NCBI GenBank assembly: GCA_964493765.1
Contig: CAZBPK010000113.1
Coordinates: 1 to 60,859, forward strand
Length of the DNA stretch: 60,859 bases
Direction of reading: 5' to 3'
Source: CALLMJ01 sp964493765
Lineage (GTDB): Bacteria; Bacteroidota; Bacteroidia; J057; CALLMJ01
Part shown: positions 1 to 8,418 of the stretch, piece by piece
How positions within the stretch are numbered: the first letter of the stretch is position 1
How the letters are laid out: every line of letters begins with the position of its first letter
The notes under the pieces: generated by a model
Database searches by the model: none
Seen by the model: the letters and a program-made list of their open reading frames with translations, nothing else
Told to the model about the DNA's origin: nothing
Position numbers and translations under genes: made by a program

Positions 1-743
1 TAGCGGGTACAGGTCCATTTGATTTTACGTTGACGAATGGGACGGATATCATAAATTTAACGAATATTACGTTACCGCATACGGAGCCTGTAGTACCAAC
101 CGTAAGTGGGGTATGGCAGATAACGAACATAACGGATGCGAATAGATGTACAAATAGTGGTCCATTAGGGAGTGTCAATGTAACGTTGAATCCAACTCCT
201 GTATTAGGCTTATCGACAACAGATCCTACTACTTTTTGTGTAGGAGGAAGTATAGATTTAGATGTAAGTTTATTAACGGGTACAGGACCATTTGATTTTA
301 CGTTGACGAATGGGACGGATATCATAAATTTAACGAATATTACGTTACCGCATACGGAGACAGTAGTACCAACTGTAAGTGGTGTATGGCAGATAACGAA
401 CATAACGGATGCGAATGGATGTACAAATAGTGGTCCATTAGGGAGTGTCAATGTAACGTTGAATCCAACTCCTGTATTAGGCTTATCGACAACAGATCCT
501 ACTACATTTTGTGTAGGAGGAAGTATAGATTTAGATGTAAGTTTATTAACGGGCACGGGACCATTTGATTTTACGTTGACGAATGGGACGGATATCATAA
601 ATTTAACTAATATTACGTTACCGCATACGGAGACAGTAGTACCAACTGTAAGTGGTGTATGGCAGATAACGAACATAACAGATGCGAATGGATGTACAAA
701 TAGTGGTCCATTAGGGAGTGTCAATGTAACGTTGAATCCTACC
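1..743 (+). repeat. 273-bp in-frame tandem repeats (91 residues each)
   Basis: Three copies are visible: a partial one (1-197) and two complete ones (198-470 and 471-743). The period of exactly 273 bp was measured at two landmarks (the GGACCATTTGATTTT block and the CCTGTATTAGG block). The copies are almost identical in nucleotides, with only scattered changes, mostly synonymous. This points to recent duplication or ongoing gene conversion. The first copy has a Gly-to-Arg change (GGA to AGA, near nt 145). The array probably continues beyond the left edge. Confidence 0.95.
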
Positions 744-1973
744 CCTAGTATAACGCCAATAACAAGCACAGTTTGTACAGGTTCAAATGTTAATTTTACA
801 CAAAGTGTAGGAGGCTTACCAGCTGGAGGTACATGGATTGTTACTCCGGGAACAAGTGGAACAGATTGGAATATAGTTAGTGGCGATGAGACTGGTTCAA
901 ATATACAGTTTTTAACATCTGGTAGCTATAGTGTTAGCTATACGAGTGCAGATGGTTGTATTAGTAATACGGCAACTGTTACGGTGAATAGTTCTTTCAC
1001 TCTAATTGCTCCTTCTAGTGAATGCGAGAACAAAATTGTAAAAGTTTATACCTCTACAATCGTATCATCTCCAACATGGTCTGTTTCTAATGAAGGTACG
1101 GATGCTGATTTTATGTATACAGATGGTGATAGTGCTTATATATACATTTACAATGGTACTGTTACATCAATTACTGTTACATTATCTAATGGTTCTTGCT
1201 CTGATAATGTGGTAATTGCTATTGACCAAGCCATAGAAATTAATTTAAAAGCGTTACTGAATGGACCCAAAGATGGTTCAGGAGGTATGTTTGCAAGCAT
1301 TATTCCTGAGTTAATAGATGTTTATATTGATGGAAGTCTTCCTACACCCTATAATGTACCTGAATATTTGAATGGTTCATATATTGATATTCCTAGTGAT
1401 GGTGGTGCAGGTGATGCAGTAGATGTAGTTCAAATTGAACTAAGAGATCAAACAAACCCCGCTTCTATAGTAGCTACAACATGGGGTATTCTTATGGCTG
1501 ATGGAGATGTAAGAGATTATTATCAAGGGGGTTCTTTCTTTGGTGCTAAATCAGATGTATATTTCTGTGGGGTTCCCAATGACGATTATTACATTGTGGT
1601 TAAACATAGAAACCACTTGCCCATCATGTCAGTTGCACCAATTACTTTAAGCACATCTTCCTCAACTACAGTTGATTTAACAAATCCTGCTAATGTTTAT
1701 AATTCTTCATTTGGAAGTTGTAATATTGATGCGGGTACAGCTTATATGTGGGAAGGTAATGTTTATGATGATGCTTCTATATCAGATTTAGGTGAAGTAA
1801 ATGCTACCGACTTTTTCTATGTTTCCACAGATAATGATAATTCCTTAACTGGCTATGTTGATGGAGATTTAGATTTAGATGGAGATGTAGATGCTGATGA
1901 TTTTAATATGGTTCAAGATGGAAATAATAATCTGTATTTTACGGATATTCCTAAACCTGAATTAAATCCATAA
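1..1973 (+). CDS. Repeat-rich secreted surface protein, 3' part (5' end outside window)
   Basis: The frame is open from the left edge, so the gene starts upstream; the TTG at 30 is not a real start. About 656 codons are visible. First come the last part of a series of 91-residue beta-sandwich-like repeats (nt 1-743), then one or two diverged PKD/Ig-like modules with paired cysteines (about nt 744-1230). A C-terminal module follows with the motif RDGDV-like 'ADGDVRDYY' and 'VVKHRNHLPIMS', which is shared by many giant Bacteroidota adhesin-like proteins. Near the end is a dockerin-like calcium loop rich in Asp (DGDLDLDGDVDADDF, about nt 1861-1905). The protein ends in ELNP with no T9SS type A domain visible. 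By family resemblance it is exported and located at the cell surface, perhaps in adhesion; the function is inferred. A strong terminator follows directly. Confidence 0.75.
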   Translation, partial: AGTGPFDFTLTNGTDIINLTNITLPHTEPVVPTVSGVWQITNITDANRCTNSGPLGSVNVTLNPTPVLGLSTTDPTTFCVGGSIDLDVSLLTGTGPFDFTLTNGTDIINLTNITLPHTETVVPTVSGVWQITNITDANGCTNSGPLGSVNVTLNPTPVLGLSTTDPTTFCVGGSIDLDVSLLTGTGPFDFTLTNGTDIINLTNITLPHTETVVPTVSGVWQITNITDANGCTNSGPLGSVNVTLNPTPSITPITSTVCTGSNVNFTQSVGGLPAGGTWIVTPGTSGTDWNIVSGDETGSNIQFLTSGSYSVSYTSADGCISNTATVTVNSSFTLIAPSSECENKIVKVYTSTIVSSPTWSVSNEGTDADFMYTDGDSAYIYIYNGTVTSITVTLSNGSCSDNVVIAIDQAIEINLKALLNGPKDGSGGMFASIIPELIDVYIDGSLPTPYNVPEYLNGSYIDIPSDGGAGDAVDVVQIELRDQTNPASIVATTWGILMADGDVRDYYQGGSFFGAKSDVYFCGVPNDDYYIVVKHRNHLPIMSVAPITLSTSSSTTVDLTNPANVYNSSFGSCNIDAGTAYMWEGNVYDDASISDLGEVNATDFFYVSTDNDNSLTGYVDGDLDLDGDVDADDFNMVQDGNNNLYFTDIPKPELNP

Positions 1974-1991
1974 TTAAATTAATTTTTTGAG

Positions 1992-2022
1992 AGAGGTTGC
2001 CCATAAGCAACCTCTTTTTTTT
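1992..2022 (+). terminator. Rho-independent terminator of the surface-protein gene
   Basis: A perfect 9-bp stem (AGAGGTTGC at 1992-2000, GCAACCTCT at 2007-2015) with a 6-nt loop is followed by a run of T. It ends the surface-protein transcript and separates it from the next gene. Confidence 0.9.
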
Positions 2023-2034
2023 ATTGAAAATGCT

Positions 2035-2042
2035 TATTTTTG
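2035..2042 (+). promoter_or_regulatory. -7 box TATTTTTG of the GmhA-like gene
   Basis: It matches the Bacteroidota -7 consensus TAnnTTTG. The box ends only 4 nt before ATG 2047, so transcription probably starts at or next to the start codon, giving a leaderless mRNA. Confidence 0.65.
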
Positions 2043-2046
2043 CATA

Positions 2047-2610
2047 ATGAAAAATATTATTGAAGAAAATTTTGAGCAGATGCTCAAGGTTTTAAACGAG
2101 TTTATGCGAATAGAGAACTATGATAAAATTGAGCAGGTTGCTTTATTGATGAAGCATGCTTTCCAAAGAGGGGGTAAAATTATTGCTTGTGGGAATGGGG
2201 GGTCTCATTGTGATGCGATGCACTTTGCTGAGGAATTAACGGGTCGTTTCCGAGAAAATCGTAAGCCCCTTCCTGCTATAGCCATTTCAGACCCTTCGCA
2301 TCTCTCTTGTGTTGCTAATGATTTTGGATTTGATTTTGTCTTTTCAAGATATATAGAAGCTTTAGGAAAACCTGAGGATATACTTTTAGCCATTTCTACT
2401 TCAGGAAATAGTAAAAACATTCTTGAAGCTTGTAAAAAAGCTAGAGAAATGGGGCTAAAAATTGTGGCTTTAACAGGAAATCATGGAGGAAAATTAGCGG
2501 AATTAGCAGATTTAGAAATTCGTGTTCCCTATCTAGGATATGCGGATAGAATTCAAGAAATTCATATAAAAATTATTCATACGCTCATTCAATTGATTGA
2601 ACAAGAATAA
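2047..2610 (+). CDS. gmhA: SIS-domain phosphoheptose isomerase-like protein (GmhA family)
   Basis: This 187-residue protein fits the size of sedoheptulose-7-phosphate isomerase, which makes the first precursor of the ADP-heptose used in the lipopolysaccharide core. The SIS-domain signatures are clear: a GNGGSHCDAMHFAEEL block near residue 46, which in GmhA contributes to sugar-phosphate binding and the active site, and a STSGNSKN phosphate-binding loop near residue 118. The start at 2047 is chosen because the longer frame from 1987 runs through the upstream terminator, and because a -7 box lies directly before 2047. A DiaA-type SIS protein is a less likely alternative. No other heptose genes are next to it. 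Confidence 0.85.
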   Translation: MKNIIEENFEQMLKVLNEFMRIENYDKIEQVALLMKHAFQRGGKIIACGNGGSHCDAMHFAEELTGRFRENRKPLPAIAISDPSHLSCVANDFGFDFVFSRYIEALGKPEDILLAISTSGNSKNILEACKKAREMGLKIVALTGNHGGKLAELADLEIRVPYLGYADRIQEIHIKIIHTLIQLIEQE

Positions 2611-2636
2611 ATTAAAATGATTATTCTTTAGAATAT

Positions 2637-2764
2637 GCGTGAGGGATGTGGAGGGCACGAAGTGGCACTGCCTTTTGACGCTTTTGAAAAAAGTGGAAAA
2701 AGGATTGCCGAAGCGTTAGCGAAGCCCGTAACAGCCCGACCCGAACGAAGTGAGGGGCACGCCC
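2637..2764 (+). repeat. Interspersed structured repeat, copy A
   Basis: This is a full 128-bp copy of a family found six times in the window. It starts GCGTGAGGGATG and ends GGGGCACGCCC; the GCGTG and CACGC ends are complementary. Its central hairpin (2671-2703) has stems CCTTTT/AAAAGG and CTTTT/AAAAG separated by a symmetric 4 x 4 internal loop. The copy begins 26 nt after the stop of the GmhA-like gene and has the same orientation as that gene. It is nearly identical to copies B and F. Confidence 0.9.
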
Positions 2765-2978
2765 TAATAAAAATGAAAAACCGGCAAAAATAATTTTACC
2801 GGTTCAACAATAAACTAACTAAACTAACTACTATGCTAACCTTTTATAAGGTTGTTGCAAAAATACCATGTTTTTTTGTCTAATGTCAAACATAAATTGT
2901 AATTTACCAATAAAAACGTATTTTTGTGCGTTATATATATATTTTTTTTACACGTATTTTTACTTATATTGTAGCTTT
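2765..2978 (+). other. Rest of the non-coding stretch before the outer-membrane protein gene
   Basis: Together with copy A this makes a 368-bp gap without a gene. It holds an 11-bp stem with one mismatch (AACCGG at 2779-2784, CCGGTT at 2799-2804; no T-run on the plus strand, a T-rich flank on the minus strand), a short TAACTAAAC-type direct repeat near 2812-2830, and a TATTTTTG -7 box near 2920 that could serve the gene at 2979. Nothing coding is seen. Confidence 0.5.
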
Positions 2979-3719
2979 ATGAATTTTAAAATTCTATTGA
3001 TTTTACCTATATTTGTGTTGAAATTGTTTATTGCTAATTCTTTATTTTCTCAAATTGATACTGACTCGTTGGATATTTTTAATCAAGATACAATTTCACC
3101 TGTCCAAAGAAGCGGAATTTTTGACTTTGTTTTTAGTAGAAGTTATATTATCAATTCAGATTTTAGGGACGATGTTCCATTAATTCCTGCAGAATCTGGT
3201 ACCTCTTCAATTGGATTAAGTTTTAATAGATTGATTAACAAAAAGATAGGTTTACATTTTCAGCCAGTATTTAAAACTTTGAGGTTGTCATTTAAAAATG
3301 ATAAAACAAGAACTTTCCCCAATGATCCCGATACCACTTTGAGTTCTCAAAAGTATAGAATCTATTATATTGCTACCGATTTAGGGTTTCGTTATAATAT
3401 AAAAAAAGATGAAAAAAATCGTCCCGTTACCTTTGTAGAATTAGGCTTTTCTTTAGGGGTCAATGTTGGAAATTCTGAAAAGAAAATTAGATTTTTGCAA
3501 GATGAAAAAATTAAAATTAAAAGTTCAACTATTAATAATTTGAATAGATTTTATACTGGAAGTTATGCTAAAATTAATTATAGGTGGTTAGGATTATTTT
3601 TTAACTATAGATTTTCCAATATTTTTAAGAAAGATGCATTATATCGTTTTGATTTAAATGACTTTCGGCAATACCCTGAGTTTCCAAATTTTGAAGTGGG
3701 TTTTTGTTTGGTATTATAA
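2979..3719 (+). CDS. Outer-membrane beta-barrel-like protein, unknown function
   Basis: This is a 246-residue protein. An N-terminal hydrophobic segment ends in SLFSQ, a typical Bacteroidota signal peptide with cleavage before Gln. The rest alternates polar and aromatic residues in strand-like stretches, for example in the GLSFNRL, LGFRYNI and KINYRWLGLFFNYRF segments, and it ends FEVGFCLVL; this fits an outer-membrane barrel. The start at 2979 is preferred over the longer frame from 2868, because the extra 37 residues are aromatic and AT-derived, and the signal peptide begins at this Met. No specific family was recognised. Confidence 0.6.
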   Translation: MNFKILLILPIFVLKLFIANSLFSQIDTDSLDIFNQDTISPVQRSGIFDFVFSRSYIINSDFRDDVPLIPAESGTSSIGLSFNRLINKKIGLHFQPVFKTLRLSFKNDKTRTFPNDPDTTLSSQKYRIYYIATDLGFRYNIKKDEKNRPVTFVELGFSLGVNVGNSEKKIRFLQDEKIKIKSSTINNLNRFYTGSYAKINYRWLGLFFNYRFSNIFKKDALYRFDLNDFRQYPEFPNFEVGFCLVL

Positions 3720-3790
3720 AGTATCAAAATTTTTTTGTAAATCTTAAATATTACTTGTAATATTGAACCTTAAAAGGAAGTCAAAACATT

Positions 3791-4651
3791 ATGGAATGGT
3801 ATAAAAGAACCACAGAAGGTATATTAACACCAACATCTGATAAAATTGAAGCTCCTGATGGACTTTGGACAAAGTGCCCAAGTTGTAAAAAAGCTACACA
3901 TCATAAAGAACTTCTGGAAAATTTTTATGTTTGTCCTTATTGCGACCATCATTATCCAGCTAGTTCTGAATTATATTTTAAACTTTTGTTTGATAACAAT
4001 CAATTCACTGAATTAGACCCTAACTTATCTTCTGATGACCCTTTAAATTTTAAAGACACCAAAAATTATCCATCAAGGATTAAAAATACTCAAGAAAAAA
4101 CGGGTTTAGTAGATGCTGTTAGAACTGCTCATGGATTAATGTCTCATATTAATGTAGTGATAGGTTGTATGGATTTTCAATTTATTGGGGGTTCTATGGG
4201 TTCAGTAGTTGGAGAAAAGATTGCAAGAGCTATTAGTTTTGCTATTCATTTTAAATATCCATTTATAATGATTTCAAGAAGTGGCGGTGCAAGAATGATG
4301 GAGGGTGCTTTAAGTTTAATGCAAATGGCAAAAACTTCTGCAAGACTTGCTCAACTAGCAGATGAAGGTATTCCTTATATATCCGTTTTAACAGATCCAA
4401 CAACAGGAGGCGTTACTGCAAGCTATGCCATGTTAGGTGATGTTCATATTGCTGAGCCTAAGGCTTTAATTGGTTTTGCAGGTCCAAGAGTAATAAAAGA
4501 AACTATAGGAAAAGATTTGCCTGAAGGCTTTCAAAGAGCCGAATTCCTTTTAGAACATGGATTTATTGACGCTATAGTGAATAGAAAAGATTTAAAAGCT
4601 AATCTTTCCAAAATTATTGGCTTACTTTTGCCTTCTACTGAAATTTCATGA
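3791..4651 (+). CDS. accD: Acetyl-CoA carboxylase carboxyltransferase subunit beta
   Basis: AccD is one half of the carboxyltransferase that moves the carboxyl group from biotin to acetyl-CoA, the first step of fatty-acid synthesis. The 286-residue length is normal. The N-terminal zinc ribbon is intact with Cys29, Cys32, Cys48 and Cys51. The crotonase-like core carries the ISRSGGARMMEGALSLMQM and DPTTGGVTASYAMLGD segments typical of the family. The stop overlaps the start of the next gene by 4 nt, which suggests co-transcription. The partner subunit AccA is not in the window. Confidence 0.97.
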   Translation: MEWYKRTTEGILTPTSDKIEAPDGLWTKCPSCKKATHHKELLENFYVCPYCDHHYPASSELYFKLLFDNNQFTELDPNLSSDDPLNFKDTKNYPSRIKNTQEKTGLVDAVRTAHGLMSHINVVIGCMDFQFIGGSMGSVVGEKIARAISFAIHFKYPFIMISRSGGARMMEGALSLMQMAKTSARLAQLADEGIPYISVLTDPTTGGVTASYAMLGDVHIAEPKALIGFAGPRVIKETIGKDLPEGFQRAEFLLEHGFIDAIVNRKDLKANLSKIIGLLLPSTEIS

Positions 4652-5607
4652 GAATTATCTCAAAACCTGTTCTTTGTAATTATTATTTAACTTATCGTTG
4701 TAATGCGAAGTGTGGTTTTTGTGATATTTGGGAAAAACCATCACCTTACGTTCATTATGACAATGTGTTTCATAATCTAAAAGATTTAAAAAAACTTGGA
4801 GTTAATGTTATTGATTTTACAGGTGGAGAACCCTTATTACACCAAGATTTGCCTCAATTTTTGCAGTTAGCAAAAAACTTTGGGTTTCTTACTACAGTTA
4901 CTACCAACACACTTTTATATCCCAAAAATGCTGAAAAGTTAAAAGGTCTTGTTGATATGCTGCATTTTTCCTTAGATTCTCCTTATGAAGACGAACACAA
5001 TGCTTCAAGAGGTGTAAACTGTTATCAACATTTATTAAAATCTATTGAAATTGCTAAATCACTTCGTGAAAAACCAGACATACTTTTTACAGTTCATTCC
5101 CAAAACATTCATCAAATACAAGAAGTTTATGAAAAATTTGCATTGCCTAATGATTTCATTTTAATACTAAATCCGATTTTTTCTTATAATGAAATAGGAA
5201 GTGAATTAAGTTTTGAGGATATTCAATTATTAAAATCTTGGCGTTACAAAAAAAACGTTTATTTGAATGAAGCATTTTTAGCATTAAGACTAAATGGAGG
5301 AAATCAAATTACTCAACCAATTTGTAAAGCTGGTTCTTCTACCATTGTAATTTCTCCAGAAAATGAGTTACTTTTGCCTTGTTATCATTTAGCCGTGAAA
5401 AATTTTAAAATTCAAAATAATTTATTTCAACTTTGGTATTCTCCTGAGGTTCAAAGTATTATTAAAATGGAAGGAAAGTTAGAAAAATGCCAAGGTTGCA
5501 CAATCAATTGTTACATGCAACCTTCGTTTGCTGTGGAAATGAATTCTTACTTTTGGATAGCCCTTCCATCTACTTTAAAATACAGTTTAGAAAAATGGGT
5601 TTATTAA
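4648..5607 (+). CDS. Radical SAM protein with SPASM-like C-terminus
   Basis: The 319-residue protein has the radical SAM cluster motif CxxxCxxC at Cys18, Cys22 and Cys25, followed by DFTGGEPLLH, the GGE motif that contacts the SAM amino group. In the C-terminal third there are extra cysteines (CKAG, LPCYH, CQGCTINC) that resemble a SPASM or twitch auxiliary cluster-binding domain. It belongs to the broad MoaA/PqqE/SkfB group; its substrate cannot be told. It overlaps accD by 4 nt. No precursor peptide gene was seen beside it, so a RiPP maturase role has no support here. Confidence 0.8.
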   Translation: MRIISKPVLCNYYLTYRCNAKCGFCDIWEKPSPYVHYDNVFHNLKDLKKLGVNVIDFTGGEPLLHQDLPQFLQLAKNFGFLTTVTTNTLLYPKNAEKLKGLVDMLHFSLDSPYEDEHNASRGVNCYQHLLKSIEIAKSLREKPDILFTVHSQNIHQIQEVYEKFALPNDFILILNPIFSYNEIGSELSFEDIQLLKSWRYKKNVYLNEAFLALRLNGGNQITQPICKAGSSTIVISPENELLLPCYHLAVKNFKIQNNLFQLWYSPEVQSIIKMEGKLEKCQGCTINCYMQPSFAVEMNSYFWIALPSTLKYSLEKWVY

Positions 5608-5627
5608 TCAATCAATCAAAAAAATTT

Positions 5628-6344
5628 ATGAAAAATATACTTTTTCTTCTAATAGCATTAGTTTTTACTTCTTGCATTGAAATTATTCAAGAAATTCAAT
5701 TGAAAAAGAACGGTAGTGGTACAGCCATTTATACTATGAACATGTCAAAAATGAAAGACATGATGGAGAGTTTAAAATCTTTAGGGGGTGATTCCAAAGA
5801 TACTGATTTAGGAGATACCGATAAACAATTTGCTAACTATGCAGATAATCTTAAAATTATGGATGGAATTTCTAAAGTTAAATTTACTTCAAAAGATTTT
5901 GTTTATAAGATTTCTTTTCAATTTAAAAATTTATCTTCTTTAAATAAGGCTTTGACTTACCTAAATAATGGTAAAGGAGGCTTAGAACAACAAATTATTG
6001 AATATGTAAAATTGGATAAAAAACAAATCATTGTCAAAAATTCTAATCAAATTGGTAAGATTAATGAAAAATCCAAAGCTCAAAAATTACAAGACTTTAA
6101 TGCAGAAGAGGAAATGGGAGATACAATACTTGATGATCAAAAAGAAGATTCTCCCAAAGATGAAGAGATGATGAAAACTTTTTTTATGGATGCAAGTTTT
6201 ACAACCATTATCCAAGTATATGGAAATGTCGCCTCTAATTCTCACCCTAATGCACAAGTTTCTGGAAAGAAAGTAACCCTAAAAATTCCAATATTAGAAT
6301 TAGATAAAACTGAAAATACACAGAATATAATTACCCTGAAATAA
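5628..6344 (+). CDS. Predicted lipoprotein, unknown function
   Basis: This 238-residue protein begins with a lipoprotein signal: Lys, a hydrophobic stretch, and FTSC with lipidated Cys16. The mature part is rich in Lys, Asp and Met and has a long charged middle segment (about residues 150-195). It resembles Bacteroidota lipoproteins that open with a 'xxxGSG' strand, but no named family was recognised. The start at 5628 is set by the signal peptide; the longer frame from 5487 merely overlaps the end of the radical SAM gene. It probably shares a transcript with accD and the radical SAM gene. Confidence 0.7.
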   Translation: MKNILFLLIALVFTSCIEIIQEIQLKKNGSGTAIYTMNMSKMKDMMESLKSLGGDSKDTDLGDTDKQFANYADNLKIMDGISKVKFTSKDFVYKISFQFKNLSSLNKALTYLNNGKGGLEQQIIEYVKLDKKQIIVKNSNQIGKINEKSKAQKLQDFNAEEEMGDTILDDQKEDSPKDEEMMKTFFMDASFTTIIQVYGNVASNSHPNAQVSGKKVTLKIPILELDKTENTQNIITLK

Positions 6345-6365
6345 TTATTTAAATTTTATATATAT

Positions 6366-7706
6366 ATGGAAGGTCAAAAAATAACCATTCAAAACGGAAA
6401 ATTAAATGTTCCCAATAATCCAATTATCCCTTTTATTATTGGTGATGGAACGGGTCCTGATATTTGGCATGCGGCTGTTAGAGTTTTAGATGCAGCTGTT
6501 GAAAAAGCCTTTAATGGAACCAAAAAAATTGTTTGGAGAGAAGTTCTTGCAGGTGAAAAAGCGTATAATCTTACAGGGAATTGGCTTCCTGATGAAACCA
6601 TTGATACCATTAAAGAATATTTAATTGCTATTAAAGGTCCTTTAACTACTCCTGTAGGAGGGGGGATTCGTTCTTTGAATGTTGCATTAAGGCAAACTCT
6701 TGATTTATACGTTTGTTTGAGGCCCGTACGCTGGTTCAAAGGGGTTCCTTCGCCTGTATGTCATCCTGAAAAAGTAGATATGGTAATTTTTAGAGAAAAT
6801 ACCGAAGATATTTATGCAGGTATTGAATATGCCGCAGGGACAGAAGAAGCACAAAAAGTGCTAGAATTTTTAAAAAATACTTTCCCTAAACAATACGATA
6901 AAATTCGCTTTAATACCGTAGAAAAAACAAAAGAATTTTCTGAATTAAGCCACATAGAAACCGAACTCGATAAACCTTATGTGGGAATTGGTATAAAACC
7001 TGTTTCTAAGCTTGGTACAGAAAGGCTCATCATTGCGGCTATTCAATATGCAATAGAGAACCATCGCAAGTCGGTAACTATTGTTCATAAAGGGAATATC
7101 ATGAAATTTACGGAAGGTTCTTTTCGGGATTGGGGTTACGCTATTGCTGAAAAACGTTTTGGGGATAAAGTGTATACTTGGTCTCAATGGGAAAGAACCA
7201 AGAAAGAAAAAGGAGAACAAGCCGCTAATGAAGAACAAAAACAAGCATTAGCCTCTGGTAAAATACTTATTAAAGATGCCATTGCAGATATCGCTCTTCA
7301 ACAAGTGCTAACAAGACCCGAGGATTTTGATGTAATTGCTACGCTTAACTTAAATGGCGATTATTTATCTGATGCTTTAGCGGCTCAGGTAGGCGGAATT
7401 GGAATTGCTCCTGGGGCTAATATTAATTACATTACAGGGCATGCAATTTTTGAGGCTACGCACGGAACCGCTCCTAAATACGCAGGCTTAGATAAAGTCA
7501 ATCCTAGTTCTGTCATTCTTTCGGCTGTTATGATGTTTGAATACTTTGGATGGACTAAAGCCGCTCAATTAGTATACGACGCCCTAGAAGCCGCTATTTC
7601 TTCTAAACAAGTTACTTATGACTTCGCAAGACTAATGGACGGCGCTAAAGAACTCAAATGTTCTGAATTTGCTAATGTAATGATTGAGCATATCCAAAAA
7701 GCATAG
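6366..7706 (+). CDS. icd: NADP-dependent isocitrate dehydrogenase
   Basis: The enzyme oxidises isocitrate to 2-oxoglutarate in the citric acid cycle. The 446-residue sequence follows the E. coli-type enzyme closely. It has the substrate loop IRSLNVALRQ with Ser103 at the site that E. coli AceK phosphorylates, then RPVRWFKGVPSPV, then FRENTEDIYAGIEY, and the NADP-specific segment HGTAPKYAGLDKVNP near the end. It is slightly longer than E. coli Icd (416) because of an insertion around residues 150-190. It ends with TAG, which shows that TAG is used as a normal stop in this genome. A terminator follows. Confidence 0.97.
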   Translation: MEGQKITIQNGKLNVPNNPIIPFIIGDGTGPDIWHAAVRVLDAAVEKAFNGTKKIVWREVLAGEKAYNLTGNWLPDETIDTIKEYLIAIKGPLTTPVGGGIRSLNVALRQTLDLYVCLRPVRWFKGVPSPVCHPEKVDMVIFRENTEDIYAGIEYAAGTEEAQKVLEFLKNTFPKQYDKIRFNTVEKTKEFSELSHIETELDKPYVGIGIKPVSKLGTERLIIAAIQYAIENHRKSVTIVHKGNIMKFTEGSFRDWGYAIAEKRFGDKVYTWSQWERTKKEKGEQAANEEQKQALASGKILIKDAIADIALQQVLTRPEDFDVIATLNLNGDYLSDALAAQVGGIGIAPGANINYITGHAIFEATHGTAPKYAGLDKVNPSSVILSAVMMFEYFGWTKAAQLVYDALEAAISSKQVTYDFARLMDGAKELKCSEFANVMIEHIQKA

Positions 7707-7729
7707 ATTTATAAAATCCTTATATTATT

Positions 7730-7774
7730 AACCAGCGTTAAGAATTTTTTGTTTTTACGCTGGTTATTTTATTT
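7730..7774 (+). terminator. Terminator after icd
   Basis: A perfect 9-bp stem (AACCAGCGT at 7730-7738, ACGCTGGTT at 7757-7765) is followed by ATTTTATTT. It lies between the convergent icd and rsmD genes. Confidence 0.8.
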
Positions 7775-7888
7775 ATGTAACTTAATCAAATTGGAATAAA
7801 TTAATTATGCATCAATGAACAAATCTTTATTAATTTCCTGTAATTCAATAAATCTCCATTTTGCATTAAATACTTAAAAAAGAATAAA

Positions 7889-8416
7889 TTATTTTCTAAA
7901 AATACTAAATGCTGATAAACCATAAACTTTTTTTTCTTGAAAACCTTCAAAATTTTGGAATGAGTCTGAAGATAAATGCTCTAAAACCATCATTCCATTG
8001 GGTTTCAAAAATTCTAAGAGTTTGGGTATTAAAATATGTAAAGGAATTTTCTGATAAGGTGGGTCTAAAAAAATAATATCAAATAATGTAGTATTATTTT
8101 TGATAAAATCTTGGTAATCTTGCAAAAGGAAATTGGCGTTTTCAATTTTCCAATCCTTAATAATTTGCTGAATAAATTTTTGGCAGTTTTTAGAATGATC
8201 CACAAAACAAACCCATTGAGCCCCTCTGCTGAGTGCTTCTAAACCCATATTTCCAGTCCCAGCAAATAAATCTAAAAATACAACCTCTAACCAATCCCAT
8301 TCTGAATTCAAATAATTAAAAAGAGCTTCTTTTGCAATGTTTTTAGTAGGTCTTGATGGTAAATTATTCCCATAAGGAATACTTTTGCCTTTAAATTTTC
8401 CTGAAAGAATTTTCAC
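7889..8416 (-). CDS. rsmD: 16S rRNA (guanine(966)-N2)-methyltransferase
   Basis: RsmD methylates G966 of 16S rRNA using S-adenosylmethionine. The 175-residue length is typical. The SAM-binding motif DLFAGTGNMGLEALSRG starts at residue 49, and the catalytic DPPY motif of N2/N6 methyltransferases is at residues 118-121. The opening MKILSGKFKGK and the SRPT segment at 21-24 are characteristic of the family. It is the last gene of a pair with the DUF3822-like gene, separated by 2 bp. Confidence 0.95.
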   Translation of the reverse strand: MKILSGKFKGKSIPYGNNLPSRPTKNIAKEALFNYLNSEWDWLEVVFLDLFAGTGNMGLEALSRGAQWVCFVDHSKNCQKFIQQIIKDWKIENANFLLQDYQDFIKNNTTLFDIIFLDPPYQKIPLHILIPKLLEFLKPNGMMVLEHLSSDSFQNFEGFQEKKVYGLSAFSIFRK

Positions 8417-8418
8417 AA

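Noticed and set aside
1..743. CRISPR array or satellite DNA
   Set aside because: The repeats are contiguous, 273 bp long and fully coding in one frame; there are no spacers.
1987..2046. Longer start for the GmhA-like gene from 1987
   Set aside because: The extra 20 codons are the stem-loop of the upstream terminator; a -7 box at 2035-2042 and ATG 2047 fit better.
2637..2764. Repeat element as tRNA, rRNA fragment or IS element
   Set aside because: It does not fold as a cloverleaf, has no transposase frame, and no consistent target-site duplication (only copy D has AAATAA at both sides, which may be chance).
5628..6344. RiPP precursor for the radical SAM protein
   Set aside because: The gene after the radical SAM encodes a 238-residue lipoprotein and not a short leader-core peptide.
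6389..7244. Two antisense frames within icd (6389-6739 and 6945-7244, minus)
   Set aside because: They are opposite a highly conserved enzyme, have no family resemblance and no promoter, and are shadows of codon structure.
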